Shown here one piece after another: positions 17,342 to 25,719 of a stretch of 64,000 nt of DNA. Each line of letters starts with the position of its first letter. Within the stretch, counting starts at the first letter, position 1. Source of the stretch: Azospirillum brasilense (GTDB lineage: Bacteria; Pseudomonadota; Alphaproteobacteria; Azospirillales; Azospirillaceae). Under the pieces are notes generated by a model. That model searched no databases, was not told the origin of the DNA, and saw only the letters and a list, made by a program, of their open reading frames with translations. The stretch spans positions 1,240,001 through 1,304,000 of the forward strand of contig NZ_CP012914.1 in NCBI RefSeq assembly GCF_001315015.1, written 5' to 3'. A program made the position numbers and the translations under genes.

Positions 17342-18052
17342 ATGTGCGGACGCATGATACTCGCCACGCCGGCTGCGGAGGTCCAGCGGCTGTTCGGCTT
17401 CCCCGAACTGCCGAACCTCCAGCCCCGCTGGAACGTGGCCCCCACCCAGCCTGTGCCCGCCGTGCGGCGGGAGGAGGATGGGCGTCATCTGGTGACCCTG
17501 CGCTGGGGACTCGTGCCCTTCTGGGCGGATGACCCGTCCATCGGGGCGCGGCTGATCAACGCGCGCGGCGAGACGCTGGCCGAGAAGCCGTCCTTCCGGG
17601 AGGCCTTCCGCAAGCGGCGCTGCCTCGTCCCCGTGGACGGATTCTATGAGTGGAAGGCCGAGGGCAAGCGCAAGCAGGGCTTCGCCATCCGCCGCCGCGA
17701 CCGCGCGCCCTTCGCCTTCGCCGGCCTGTGGGAGCGCTGGAACGGGCCGAAGGGCGGCCCTGCCCCTGCGGAACCGCTGGAGACGCTGACCATCGTCACC
17801 ACCACGGCCAACGCGGTGCTGAAGCCGCTGCACGAGCGCATGCCGGTGATCCTCGACGAGACGGACTGGGACCTGTGGCTGGACCCCGCCGCCCCGCTGC
17901 CGGTGCTGGAAGGGCTTCTGAAGCCGGCGCCGGACGCGCTGCTGGAGGCTCATCCGGTGGGGCCGCGCGTCAACAACGTGCGCAACGACGACGAAGCCTG
18001 CGCGGCTCCCTTGGACGATGCACCGCCCGATGACGCGCCGACCTTGTTCTGA
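17342..18052 (+). CDS. SRAP/HMCES-family abasic-site processing protein (YedK-like)
   Basis: Protein of 236 aa that, by family knowledge, forms a stable thiazolidine link with abasic sites in single-stranded DNA. The catalytic residues are all seen: Cys2 at the start (MCGR), the Asn in RWNVAPTQ, the Glu in DGFYEWK, and the His in LHERMPVIL. Length matches E. coli YedK (222 aa) with a short acidic tail. It diverges from the CoxL-like gene across 128 bases. Its 3' end overlaps the start of the nuclease gene by 35 bases, suggesting co-expression. Confidence 0.92.
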   Translation: MCGRMILATPAAEVQRLFGFPELPNLQPRWNVAPTQPVPAVRREEDGRHLVTLRWGLVPFWADDPSIGARLINARGETLAEKPSFREAFRKRRCLVPVDGFYEWKAEGKRKQGFAIRRRDRAPFAFAGLWERWNGPKGGPAPAEPLETLTIVTTTANAVLKPLHERMPVILDETDWDLWLDPAAPLPVLEGLLKPAPDALLEAHPVGPRVNNVRNDDEACAAPLDDAPPDDAPTLF

Positions 18053-18581
18053 CTGGCGAAGTCTTTTGGTGGCGATTCTTCTCGTCGGCTCAACCGGAAC
18101 GGCGTATGCCCAGGGAGGGACGACCAAAGGCAAGGTCGCCAACACCCCCAACGAGACGTTAAAAGGGCAGGGTGTCTCCATGGAGGGCGATACGCTGTCC
18201 ATCAAAGGGACGCCGGTTCGCCTCATGGGAATCGACGCCCCCGACGTCGGGCAGAAATGCCGGAATCGTTACGGGCACGAACTCGATTGCTTCCGCATCG
18301 CCACGGCGGTGCTGGCCGGCCTGATCAAGGACCAGGAGGTGACCTGCACCATCGCCGAACGCGACCGCAACGGCCAGCAATTGGGCGAATGCCGGGTGCT
18401 CGGCGTCGATCTGGGGGCGGCCATGGTGGCGCGTGGCTGGGCCTTCGCCTACCGCAGCCTTTCGCCGGCCTACGCCTCCAGCGAGGCCTTCGCGCAGAGC
18501 CGCCGGCTGGGGCTGTGGGCGGGGCAGGTGGAGAAGCCCTGGCAGTGGCGGTCGCGTCAGCAGAGGGAGCAGGCGCGGTAG
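18018..18581 (+). CDS. Secreted thermonuclease-family (SNase-like) protein
   Basis: Protein of up to 187 aa with a signal peptide (hydrophobic core, cleavage after AYA near residue 31) and one staphylococcal nuclease-like domain. Landmarks are EGDTL (the usual first Asp is Glu), VRLMGIDAPD with the conserved Arg and Asp, and RDRNGQQLGEC. The changed DGDT position makes full nuclease activity uncertain. ATG 18018 lies inside the 3' end of the SRAP gene; ATG 18030 is equally likely. Coupling to a DNA-damage protein is suggestive, but the export signal argues for a different compartment. Confidence 0.85.
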   Translation: MHRPMTRRPCSDWRSLLVAILLVGSTGTAYAQGGTTKGKVANTPNETLKGQGVSMEGDTLSIKGTPVRLMGIDAPDVGQKCRNRYGHELDCFRIATAVLAGLIKDQEVTCTIAERDRNGQQLGECRVLGVDLGAAMVARGWAFAYRSLSPAYASSEAFAQSRRLGLWAGQVEKPWQWRSRQQREQAR

Positions 18582-18775
18582 GTCCTGCGGTCCGGTTCGG
18601 CCATCTGGCCTCTGCCAACGGAGGAAGGGGGACTCGGCCTTTTTTTCGGTTCGCCCTCCTTGGGGGGCGTGATACTGTTTCAGAGTGTTAACAAGTTATT
18701 AATCAAGCCGACCGGCCAGCGCCCTTCGGTGCCGAAGGCCGGACGGACCCACCCACCGGCGCGGAAGAACGGGTC

Positions 18776-19555
18776 ATGCGAGTCTACGCACGCCAGCTTT
18801 ACGATCATCTCCCCTACTTGCGCCGCTACGCACGTGCGCTGACCGGAGCGACCGAACGCGGTGACGATCTCGTGACGCGCTGCGTCGAGGTCGCCGTGAT
18901 GGCCCCGTCCCGCTTCGGGCTGGAAGCCGGGGCGCGGGTGCCGCTCTACGCCCTGCTGAATCTGCTGTTCGACGAGGACGGGGACGGGCTGCCGACCCCG
19001 TCGCCGCACCCCATCGAACGGGCGCTGGCGTCCCTGCCGGAAGGCGAGCGGCGCATGTATCTGCTGATCACGCTGGAAGGGCTGACGGTTCCTGAAGCCG
19101 CCCAAGTGCTCCAGATCCCCGCGCCGGAGGGCCAGGACCGGCTGACCGTTGCCCGCGACAAGGTGCGCAACGCCCTGACCCAGCGGGTTCTGGTGGTCGA
19201 GGACAACCCGATCCTGGCGATGGAGATCGGCTCGCTGGTCACCGACATGGGCCACGTCGTCTGCGGCACCGCCAACAACGAGCAGGAGGCCCTGGAACTG
19301 CTGGAGGCCGAGAAGCCGACGCTGGCCCTGCTCGACGTCCGGTTGGCCGACGGCGGCAGCGGGGTGGAGGTCGCCCGCCGGCTGCGCCAGAAGCGCGCCA
19401 TGCGGACCATTTTTGTCACGGCCTTCGACGGCGACCTGGAGGAGGCGGACGCCCGCCATCTCGGCCAGATCGTCCGCAAGCCCTTCACCAACGAGGCGAT
19501 CCAGGCGGCGATCTCCCGCGCGGTCTTCATGCCGAGCCCGGTGGCGCTGGCGTAA
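18776..19555 (+). CDS. phyR: PhyR-type general stress response regulator
   Basis: Protein of 259 aa with a sigma-factor-like N-terminal half (residues 1-135, ending in a sigma4-like LPEGERRMYLLITLEGLTV stretch) and a C-terminal receiver domain. The receiver has acidic residues in VVEDN, the phospho-acceptor Asp in ALLDVRL, and the Lys in VRKPF. By family knowledge, phosphorylated PhyR binds the anti-sigma NepR and frees EcfG. Neither nepR nor ecfG is next to it, which is unusual, so it may be a second PhyR or a moved one. A stress membrane-protein gene lies immediately downstream on the other strand. Confidence 0.85.
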   Translation: MRVYARQLYDHLPYLRRYARALTGATERGDDLVTRCVEVAVMAPSRFGLEAGARVPLYALLNLLFDEDGDGLPTPSPHPIERALASLPEGERRMYLLITLEGLTVPEAAQVLQIPAPEGQDRLTVARDKVRNALTQRVLVVEDNPILAMEIGSLVTDMGHVVCGTANNEQEALELLEAEKPTLALLDVRLADGGSGVEVARRLRQKRAMRTIFVTAFDGDLEEADARHLGQIVRKPFTNEAIQAAISRAVFMPSPVALA

Positions 19556-19580
19556 CACGCGGTTCGGATTGGACATGCGA

Positions 19581-19608
19581 AAAGGGCGGCCCCGTCGGGC
19601 CGCCCTTT
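19581..19608. terminator. Bidirectional terminator between phyR and the GlsB/YeaQ gene
   Basis: A perfect 12-bp stem, AAAGGGCGGCCC (19581-19592) with GGGCCGCCCTTT (19597-19608), and a four-base loop. The A run on one side and T run on the other let it work for both convergent genes. Confidence 0.85.
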
Positions 19609-19635
19609 GCATGTGTGCTGCCGTGTTGCCGCCGG

Positions 19636-19893
19636 TTAGACGGTGGTCCGGCGCCCGGCGATCATGCGGTAGATGGCCAGGATGATGATGGCGCCGACAA
19701 TGGCGCCGATAAAGCCGGCGCCTTCACCCGCCCGGTACCAGCCCACGGCCTCGCCCAGATAGGTGGCGACGAAGGCACCCGCGATGCCGAGCAGCGTGGT
19801 GATGATGAAGCCGCCCGGATCGCGGCCCGGCATCAGGAACTTGGCGACGATGCCGGCCAGGAAGCCGATGATGATCGTCCACAGAATACCCAT
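19636..19893 (-). CDS. GlsB/YeaQ/YmgE-family stress membrane protein
   Basis: Small inner-membrane protein of 85 aa with three hydrophobic segments and the family's Gly-rich pattern (GFLAGIVAKFLMPGRDPGG, then GIAGAFVATYLG). ATG 19893 has GGAG and GAGAGG upstream on the minus strand. Family members are induced by osmotic or general stress; the molecular role is not established. It is convergent with phyR and has an EcfG-like promoter match 47 bases upstream, which fits stress control. Confidence 0.9.
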   Translation of the reverse strand: MGILWTIIIGFLAGIVAKFLMPGRDPGGFIITTLLGIAGAFVATYLGEAVGWYRAGEGAGFIGAIVGAIIILAIYRMIAGRRTTV

Positions 19894-19939
19894 AACCTCT
19901 CTCCCTCCAGTATCGATGTCCTCGATCCCACGCAGCCAT

Positions 19940-19964
19940 AACGCCCAAAACGGCGTTTGGTTCT
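19940..19964 (-). promoter_or_regulatory. Possible EcfG (general stress sigma) promoter
   Basis: On the minus strand AGAACC (19959-19964), 15 bases and CGTT (19940-19943) match the EcfG consensus GGAACC-N15/16-CGTT at nine of ten positions. The -10 part is 47 bases before the ATG of the YeaQ-like stress gene. This is a pattern match only. Confidence 0.45.
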
Positions 19965-20037
19965 GCCCGAAGGAGGACCCCCTTGCGGATAAACCCACCT
20001 GGAGCATGGCCGGGAGGGAGAAGGGTTAGGGCTGGAA

Positions 20038-20694
20038 TCAGCTCCGCAGGGCGCGGATGTTGGCGGCGTAGCGGTCCGGCCCGCCGGTGAAGGTGGCGGT
20101 TCCGGCGACCAGAACGTCGGCTCCCGCCTCGATGGCGATGCGGGCGGTCTCGCCGTTGATGCCGCCGTCCACCTGGAGGTCGATGGGCTTGCCCAGCGCG
20201 TCGATGCGGCGGCGCAGCTCATGGATCTTGGGAAGCTGGTTGGCGATGAAGCTCTGCCCGCCGAAGCCGGGGTTGACCGTCATGACCAGAACGAGATCGA
20301 GGTCTTCCAGCAGATAGTCGACGGCCTCCAGCGGGGTGGCCGGGTTCAGCGACAGTCCGGCCTTCTTGCCCAGAGATTTGATGAGCTGGATGGTGCGGTG
20401 GACATGCGCGCCGGCCTCCGGATGGACGGTGATGATGTCGGCGCCGGCGTCCGCGAAGGCGGCGATGTAGGGATCCACCGGAGAGATCATCAGATGCACG
20501 TCGAAGGGCTTCGCCGTGTGCGGGCGCAGCGCCTTCACCACCGCCGGGCCGATGGTGATGTTGGGGACGAAATGGCCGTCCATCACGTCGATGTGGATGT
20601 AGTCGGCGCCCGCCGCATCGATGGCGCGCACTTCCTCGCCCAGCCGGGCGAAATCGGCGGAGAGGATGGACGGGGCGATCTTGACCGGGCGCAT
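20038..20694 (-). CDS. rpe: Ribulose-phosphate 3-epimerase
   Basis: Cytosolic TIM-barrel enzyme of 218 aa interconverting ribulose 5-phosphate and xylulose 5-phosphate in the pentose phosphate and Calvin cycles. Family motifs are intact: [33 protein letters not shown] (catalytic Asp and metal-binding His), [16 protein letters not shown] and LQVDGGI. Length is standard. It is followed upstream by a ModE-like regulator on the same strand, with a hairpin between them, so co-transcription is doubtful. Confidence 0.97.
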   Translation of the reverse strand: MRPVKIAPSILSADFARLGEEVRAIDAAGADYIHIDVMDGHFVPNITIGPAVVKALRPHTAKPFDVHLMISPVDPYIAAFADAGADIITVHPEAGAHVHRTIQLIKSLGKKAGLSLNPATPLEAVDYLLEDLDLVLVMTVNPGFGGQSFIANQLPKIHELRRRIDALGKPIDLQVDGGINGETARIAIEAGADVLVAGTATFTGGPDRYAANIRALRS

Positions 20695-20721
20695 GGCGGA
20701 AATCCTTGGCGTGAACGGTGC

Positions 20722-20751
20722 GGGAAAGGGCGGTGGAAAATCCGCCTTCCC
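20722..20751 (-). terminator. Hairpin between the ModE-like gene and rpe
   Basis: GGGAAAGGGCGG (20722-20733) can pair with CCGCCTTCCC (20742-20751), with one or two unpaired bases. It lies just beyond the stop codon of the ModE-like gene when read on the minus strand. No clear U tract follows, so terminator function is tentative. Confidence 0.4.
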
Positions 20752-20803
20752 ATACCACGGCTCCCCCGCCGCCCCAACCCCTCTCGCCGTCTGGAAGGAA
20801 CTG

Positions 20804-21223
20804 TCAGGCTGGCTTGCAGCCGGGCTTCAGCGCCGGGTCGCCGGAAAAGCTGCCGTCGTCCGCCGGGTCACTTCCCGCGCCGTATTCGGCGTTGAGCATC
20901 CCCTCCAGCGCCTCCAGCCGGGGGGCGGCGGCGGCGAAGGCGTCGCGCTCCACCGTACGGTAATGCTCGATCACCCGTTCGCCGAAGGCGGTCAGCGCGG
21001 TCCCGCCGCCATGTTTGCCGCCCACCGCGGCGGAGACCACCGGTTCGGCGAAGATGCGGTTCAGGTCGTCGACCAGCAGCCAGGCGCGGCGGTAGGACAT
21101 GCCGAGCGTCCGCGCCGCGGCAGAGATGGAGCCGGTTTTCCGGATCCGCTCCAGCAGCATGATCTTGCCCGGCCCGACCGAGCCGCCCGTGTCGAAGTCG
21201 ATGCGGATGCGCAGGCGGGTCAT
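20804..21223 (-). CDS. ModE/LysR-type winged-helix regulator lacking a molybdate domain
   Basis: DNA-binding protein of 139 aa matching the N-terminal winged helix of Mod[21 protein letters not shown], then [13 protein letters not shown] and [18 protein letters not shown]. The C-terminal TOBE domains that bind molybdate in full ModE are missing; instead there is a short, low-complexity tail. Such short forms are common in alphaproteobacteria and may sense molybdate through another partner or not at all. ATG 21223 is the only start that fits the family N-terminus; its ribosome binding site is weak. Confidence 0.85.
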   Translation of the reverse strand: MTRLRIRIDFDTGGSVGPGKIMLLERIRKTGSISAAARTLGMSYRRAWLLVDDLNRIFAEPVVSAAVGGKHGGGTALTAFGERVIEHYRTVERDAFAAAAPRLEALEGMLNAEYGAGSDPADDGSFSGDPALKPGCKPA

Positions 21224-21310
21224 GGCGCCGTCCAGGACGCTGCCGCCGTGGCGGGCCGCGCCCGGCCTCCGCTTCCGTTCATCCCGGCCATGCGCGCTCC
21301 TCCGCTCCGC

Positions 21311-21349
21311 CCTTTTCGGCGGGAGACTGGCCGTCCCCCGCCGAAAAGG
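21311..21349 (-). terminator. Hairpin after the quinone-oxidoreductase gene
   Basis: A perfect 13-bp inverted repeat: CCTTTTCGGCGGG (21311-21323) and CCCGCCGAAAAGG (21337-21349), separated by 13 bases. It begins 11 bases beyond the stop codon of the minus-strand oxidoreductase gene, as expected for a terminator, although the following U tract is poor. Confidence 0.55.
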
Positions 21350-21360
21350 CAAGGCGCGGA

Positions 21361-22374
21361 TCAGAAGCCGGCCAGCACGATCTTGCCCTTGGCCCGCCCG
21401 CTTTCGAGCAGGGCGTGGGCGCGCGTCAGGTTGGCGGCGTTGATGGTGCCGAACGTCTCGGCCAGCGTCGTGCGGACGGTGCCGGCGTCGACGAGGCGCG
21501 ACACTTCGCTGAGCAGAGCGTGCTGGGCGTCGATGTCGGCGGTGCCGAACACCGGCCGGGTGAACATGAACTCCCAATGCAGCGACACGCTCTTGCGCTT
21601 CAGCACCATGACGTCCAGCCCCGCCGGGTCGTCGATCAGCGCGACGCGGCCCTGCGGGGCGATCAGGGCGGCGATCTCCGGCAGGTGGGCGCCGGTGTCG
21701 TTGGTCGAGAAGACGAAGGCCGGGGCGCCGATGCCCAGCGCCTCCACCTGGGCGGCCAGCGGCTTGCGGTGATCGACGACATGGTGGGCGCCGAGGTCGC
21801 GGCACCAGGCCTGCGTCTCCTCGCGGGACGCGGTGGCGATCACCGTCAGGTCGGTCAGCTGCCGGGCGAGCTGGATGGCGATGGAGCCGACGCCGCCGGC
21901 CCCGCCGACGATCAGGATGGCGTTTGCCGCCCCCGGCACCGGGCGGCGCACGTCCAGCCGGTCGAACATGGCTTCCCACGCGGTGATGCTGGTCAGCGGC
22001 AATGCCGCGGCCTGGGCGAAATCGAGGCTGGCCGGCTTCGGCCCGACGATGCGCTCGTCCACCAGATGGAACTCGGCGTTGGTGCCGTCGCGGTCGATGG
22101 CCCCAGCGTAGAAGACGGCGTCGCCCGGCTTGAACAGCGTGGCCTGCGGCCCGGCGGCGACTACGATACCGGCGGCGTCCCAGCCCAGCACCTTCATGGC
22201 GCCCGGCGCCGGCGGCATGTTGCGGCGGACCTTGGTGTCCACGGGGTTGACCGAGACGGCCTCGATCTCGACCAGAAGGTCGCGGCCCTGGGGCTCGGGG
22301 CGGGGACGCTCCACGTCGATCAGGGCGTCGGGGGCGTCGATGGGCAGGGATCGGGTGAAGGCGACGGCGCGCAT
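21361..22374 (-). CDS. Zinc-type alcohol dehydrogenase/quinone oxidoreductase (ZADH family)
   Basis: MDR-superfamily reductase of 337 aa. The N-terminal GroES-like part (EIEAVSVNPVDTKVRR) and the nucleotide-binding motif GGAGGVGSIAIQLARQL are clear, and LGAHHVVDHRKPL is typical of the zinc-free quinone reductase group. The structural zinc cysteines are absent. It likely reduces quinones or related electrophiles with NADPH. ATG 22374 matches the usual MRAVAF start. It diverges from an HxlR regulator across 132 bases, an arrangement known for redox-controlled qor genes. Confidence 0.9.
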   Translation of the reverse strand: MRAVAFTRSLPIDAPDALIDVERPRPEPQGRDLLVEIEAVSVNPVDTKVRRNMPPAPGAMKVLGWDAAGIVVAAGPQATLFKPGDAVFYAGAIDRDGTNAEFHLVDERIVGPKPASLDFAQAAALPLTSITAWEAMFDRLDVRRPVPGAANAILIVGGAGGVGSIAIQLARQLTDLTVIATASREETQAWCRDLGAHHVVDHRKPLAAQVEALGIGAPAFVFSTNDTGAHLPEIAALIAPQGRVALIDDPAGLDVMVLKRKSVSLHWEFMFTRPVFGTADIDAQHALLSEVSRLVDAGTVRTTLAETFGTINAANLTRAHALLESGRAKGKIVLAGF

Positions 22375-22389
22375 GGCCTCAAGTCCTTG

Positions 22390-22465
22390 TGCTTGTTGTT
22401 GCGTGCTTGTTGCGGCGTGTTGTGCTCCGCCGACAGACTTGCGCCTTGCAGCACCGGGGCGCAAG
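22390..22465. promoter_or_regulatory. Candidate operators between qor and the HxlR gene
   Basis: Two kinds of symmetry lie in the 132-base divergent gap: an exact inverted repeat CTTGCGCC (22438-22445) and GGCGCAAG (22458-22465), and tandem 14-base repeats beginning TGCTTGTTG at 22390 and 22404. HxlR-type regulators bind such sites near their own gene and the divergent target. Which one is the operator is not known. Confidence 0.5.
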
Positions 22466-22506
22466 AATGCACATGAAACGCACATAGTGTCGAAAAGGAT
22501 ACCGTC

Positions 22507-22869
22507 ATGGCCCGCGTCCCGCACGCCAACCTGGATTGCTCGCCGGGCTGTCCGGTGGAAGGTGTCCTCGCTCTCATCGGCGGGAAGTGGAAGGGGCTGA
22601 TCCTCTACCATCTGCTGGACGGCACGCTGCGCTTCAACGAAATCCGCCGCCGCGTCCCGAACGTCACCCAGCGCATGCTGACGACCCAGCTTCGCGAGCT
22701 GGAGGCGGACGGGCTGCTGGTCCGCACCGTCTATGCGGAGGTGCCGCCGCGCGTCGAATACAGCCTGTCGCCGCGCGGGCGGAGCCTGGAGCCGATCATC
22801 CTGGCGCTGAAGGCCTGGGGCGAGGAGCATCTGCGTCCCGCCATCCCGAAGGCCGTTGTCGCGGCATGA
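22507..22869 (+). CDS. HxlR-family redox/electrophile-responsive regulator
   Basis: Winged-helix regulator of 120 aa. Two N-terminal cysteines (DCSPGCPVE, residues about 11 and 15) occupy the place of the sensing Cys of YodB and QorR, followed by the family motif [15 protein letters not shown] and a wing with [12 protein letters not shown]. It probably represses the divergent quinone reductase until a quinone or disulfide stress modifies the cysteines; this is by analogy. AAAGGA is 7 bases before the ATG. Its stop codon overlaps the nnrS start (ATGA), so the regulator and nnrS are translationally coupled. Confidence 0.92.
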   Translation: MARVPHANLDCSPGCPVEGVLALIGGKWKGLILYHLLDGTLRFNEIRRRVPNVTQRMLTTQLRELEADGLLVRTVYAEVPPRVEYSLSPRGRSLEPIILALKAWGEEHLRPAIPKAVVAA

Positions 22870-23984
22870 GCGCCTTCGTTCCGCCCCCACCGCAGCGTCC
22901 CTGGGGGCACCGCCTGTTCTTCCCCGCTGCGGCGCTTTACGGGGCGCTCAGCGTGCCGTTGTGGGTGGCCGGTTATTTCGGCTGGCTCGGCATCGGCTGG
23001 ACCCCGGCGGTGCACGCGCACGAGATGCTGATGGGCTACGCGCTGGCGGTGGTCGGCGGCTTCCTGCTGACGCGGCCGTCGGGGGTGGCGCTGAGCGTCG
23101 CCTTCGCCGCGTGGCTGGCCGGGCGGCTGGCGGTGCTGGGCGGCCTGCCGCCGGAATTTGCCGCACCGCTGGCGCTGGCCTATCCGGTGGCGCTGTTCGT
23201 GGTGGCCGGCATGCCCTTCCTGCGCGCGGCCAAGAGCGGCCATAACATGCTGTTTGGCCCGGTGATCGGCGCCTTCGCGCTGGCCGAGGCGCTGGTCTGG
23301 TGGGGCGGCGATGGCGGGCGGACGGGCGCCCTGTTCGCGCTGCACCTCGTCGGCATCCTGATGCTGGTGATGGGCGGGCGCATCATCCCGTCAGCCACGG
23401 CGGGAGAAGTCCGCAAGCAGGGCGGGATGCTGGTCGAGCGGGTGCAGCCGCGCCTGGAATGGGCCGGCGTCGCCGGGGCGGTGTTGGCCGCCCTGACCGT
23501 GGCCGTCGGGATGACGACCGGTCCGCTGCCATGGATCGGGGCGGCGGGCGCGGCGTTGGCCGGGGTGACGGCCTGGGCGCGTCTGGCGCGCTGGCGGACG
23601 GGCGCCGTGCTGAAGCGCCCGGACCTGTGGAGCCTGCATCTGGGCTACGGCTGGCTCGGGCTCGGCTGGCTGTTTCTCGGCGTCGAGCGACTGGCTCCGC
23701 TCACCGGCGGGGCGGGCTGGCACGTCATCGGGGCGGGCGCGCTCGGCACGCTGGCCGCCTCCATGATGGTGCGCGCGACCCTGCAGCGGGAGGCGCTGCC
23801 GCCGGACTTCTCCCGGCCCGCCACCGCCGCCATCGCTCTGGTCGGGCTGGCCGCCGCGCTGCGCGTCGCCGCGGCCAGCACCGCGCCGGACCTGCTGATG
23901 CCCGCGGCGGCGCTGGCCTGGATGGGGGCGCATCTGTTGGTCCTGTGGGTGCTGCTGCGCGTGCCGAAGCGGATACGGGCCTGA
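22866..23984 (+). CDS. nnrS: NnrS-family haem-copper membrane protein (copy 1)
   Basis: Polytopic inner-membrane protein of 372 aa with about 12 hydrophobic segments, related to NnrS, which protects against nitric-oxide-related damage. Conserved His positions are visible: [20 protein letters not shown] near residue 50, MGGRIIPS, and [14 protein letters not shown]. The start at 22866 overlaps the HxlR stop (ATGA). Coupling to an electrophile sensor, with no FNR-type site, separates it from the second nnrS near 29 kb, so the two copies appear to answer different signals. Confidence 0.9.
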   Translation: MSAFVPPPPQRPWGHRLFFPAAALYGALSVPLWVAGYFGWLGIGWTPAVHAHEMLMGYALAVVGGFLLTRPSGVALSVAFAAWLAGRLAVLGGLPPEFAAPLALAYPVALFVVAGMPFLRAAKSGHNMLFGPVIGAFALAEALVWWGGDGGRTGALFALHLVGILMLVMGGRIIPSATAGEVRKQGGMLVERVQPRLEWAGVAGAVLAALTVAVGMTTGPLPWIGAAGAALAGVTAWARLARWRTGAVLKRPDLWSLHLGYGWLGLGWLFLGVERLAPLTGGAGWHVIGAGALGTLAASMMVRATLQREALPPDFSRPATAAIALVGLAAALRVAAASTAPDLLMPAAALAWMGAHLLVLWVLLRVPKRIRA

Positions 23985-24087
23985 GCCATCCACCACTTGA
24001 CGCTCTCCGCCGCGCCCCCGACACTCCGACGCAACGGCCATTGCTAACGGGCCATGGGAAGACGCGGGCGCGACCGCAGGGGGGATC

Positions 24088-24954
24088 ATGAGCGACGCAT
24101 TGGAACCGGTCCGCAGCGCGGGCGTCGTCGGGCTCGGCTCCATGGGCATGGGGGTGGCGCTGTCGCTGCTCCGCGCCGGCTTCCGGGTCGTCGGCTGCGA
24201 CCTCGACGCCGCCAAATGCATGAGCCTCGTCACCCATGGCGGGGAGGCCGCGGGCTCCCCCGCCGACGTCGGGCGCCGGGTGGACCGCGTCATCGTCCTG
24301 GTCGCCACGGCGGAGCAGGCGGAGGAGGTGCTGTTCGGCGCCGAGGGGGTGGCCGGGACCCTGGCGAAGGGCGGCGTGGTCGTCCTCTCTACCAGCGTCC
24401 CGCCGGACATGGCCGCCGCCGTCGGGTGCCGCCTCGCCGAGCGGGACCTGCTGATGCTGGACGCGCCGGTCGGCGGCGGCCCGGTGCGCGCGGCGGAAGG
24501 GCGCATGGTGGTCATGGCCTCCGGCCCCGAGGACGCCTTCGCGCGGGCGGCCGACCTGATCGCCGCTGCGTCGGGCACGCTGCACCGCGTCGGCACCGAA
24601 CACGGGCAGGGCTCCGCCGTGAAGGCCGTGGAGCAGATGCTGACCGGCATCCACGCCGCCGCGGTGGCCGAGGCCACGGCCTTTGGCGTCCGCGCCGGGG
24701 TCGATCCGCAGCGGCTGGCCGAGATCATCGCCGCCGGTCCCTTCCACATCCCGTCGCAACGGCCGCTGAGCATCGTCGGGACGGACCTGGGCAGCGTGAT
24801 GGACGCCGCGCGGCGGATGACCGTTCCGACGCCCTTGGCCGCCTCCGCTCTGCAACTCTTCACCATGGCCGCCGCGGTGGGGCTGGGGCGCGAGAGCGAC
24901 GGCGCGCTCGTCCGGATCTTCGACCGGCTGGCCGGCAACCCGCAGGAGGGCTGA
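24088..24954 (+). CDS. 3-hydroxyisobutyrate-dehydrogenase-family oxidoreductase (threonate dehydrogenase-like)
   Basis: NAD(P)-dependent beta-hydroxyacid dehydrogenase of 288 aa. The Rossmann motif GVVGLGSMGMGVA is near residue 13, the substrate loop DAPVGGGPVRAAEG near 125, and the catalytic Lys in AVKAVEQML near 177. Among characterised members it most resembles L-threonate dehydrogenase (LtnD) by the overall pattern, but the substrate is uncertain. It has a strong Shine-Dalgarno (AGGGGGG) and leads a tight operon with an SDR and a PLP-dependent dehydratase, which suggests catabolism of a hydroxy acid or hydroxy amino acid. Confidence 0.88.
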   Translation: MSDALEPVRSAGVVGLGSMGMGVALSLLRAGFRVVGCDLDAAKCMSLVTHGGEAAGSPADVGRRVDRVIVLVATAEQAEEVLFGAEGVAGTLAKGGVVVLSTSVPPDMAAAVGCRLAERDLLMLDAPVGGGPVRAAEGRMVVMASGPEDAFARAADLIAAASGTLHRVGTEHGQGSAVKAVEQMLTGIHAAAVAEATAFGVRAGVDPQRLAEIIAAGPFHIPSQRPLSIVGTDLGSVMDAARRMTVPTPLAASALQLFTMAAAVGLGRESDGALVRIFDRLAGNPQEG

Positions 24955-24960
24955 GGAATC

Positions 24961-25716
24961 ATGTCATCGGCACACAAATCTCTTGTCGTCACCGGCGGCG
25001 GTCGGGGCATCGGGGCGGCGGTCGCCCGCATGGCGGCGCAGCGCGGCTACGCCGTCACCTTCTCCTACATCGGCAACGCCGAGGCGGCGGAGGCCACGCT
25101 GGCGGCGATCCGCGAAGCCGGCGGGCAGGCCCAGGCGGTGCGGGGCGACGCGGCTCGCGAAGAGGACATCCGCACCCTGTTCGACGCGGCGGAGGACCAT
25201 TTCGGCCCCATCGCCGGGCTGGTCAACAACGCCGGCATCATCGGCCCCTATGGACGGCTCGACGAGGCCGCGCCGGACGATCTGCGCCGCATGCTGGACA
25301 TCAACGTGACCGGCGCCGTGCTTTGTGCGCGGGAGGCGGTGCGCCGCATGTCCACCCGCCACGGCGGGCAAGGCGGCAGCATCGTCAACGTCGGTTCCAT
25401 CGCCGCCGTGCTGGGCTCGCCCAACGAGTATGTGGGCTACGCCGCCAGCAAGGGCGCGGTGGACAGCCTGACCGTCGGCCTCGCCCGCGAGGTGGCGAAG
25501 GAGGGCATCCGCGTGAACTGCGTGCGGCCCGGCCTGATCGACACCGACATCCAGATCATCCCCGGCAAAGGCAACCGGCTCGACAACCCCGCTCTGATCC
25601 CGCCCGCCGGGCGCGCCGGGACGGCGGACGAGGTCGCCGAAACCGTGCTGTGGCTGCTGTCCGACGCCGCGTCCTACGTGACCGGCGCCCTTCTCAACGT
25701 CTCCGGAGGCCGCTGA
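24961..25716 (+). CDS. SDR-family NAD(P)-dependent oxidoreductase
   Basis: Classical short-chain dehydrogenase of 251 aa, cytosolic. Cofactor motif TGGGRGIG is at residues 11-18, NNAG near 90, and the catalytic Ser, Tyr and Lys lie in VGSIAAVLG and YVGYAASKGA. The ending SGGR is typical. It resembles glucose 1-dehydrogenase-type sugar or acyl reductases, but the substrate cannot be read from the sequence. It starts six bases after the dehydrogenase gene and ends three bases before the dehydratase gene, so the three are surely co-transcribed. Confidence 0.92.
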   Translation: MSSAHKSLVVTGGGRGIGAAVARMAAQRGYAVTFSYIGNAEAAEATLAAIREAGGQAQAVRGDAAREEDIRTLFDAAEDHFGPIAGLVNNAGIIGPYGRLDEAAPDDLRRMLDINVTGAVLCAREAVRRMSTRHGGQGGSIVNVGSIAAVLGSPNEYVGYAASKGAVDSLTVGLAREVAKEGIRVNCVRPGLIDTDIQIIPGKGNRLDNPALIPPAGRAGTADEVAETVLWLLSDAASYVTGALLNVSGGR

Positions 25717-25719
25717 GCC

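Noticed and set aside
14808..17357. Plus-strand open frame of 849 codons and a minus frame 15043-17328 around the CoxL-like gene
   Set aside because: Both are out-of-frame shadows; only the frame at 14895-17213 carries AYRGAGR and other family motifs.
18582..18775. Terminator or nepR-like gene before phyR
   Set aside because: A T-run near 18640 has no convincing stem, and no NepR-like short ORF is visible in the 194-base gap.
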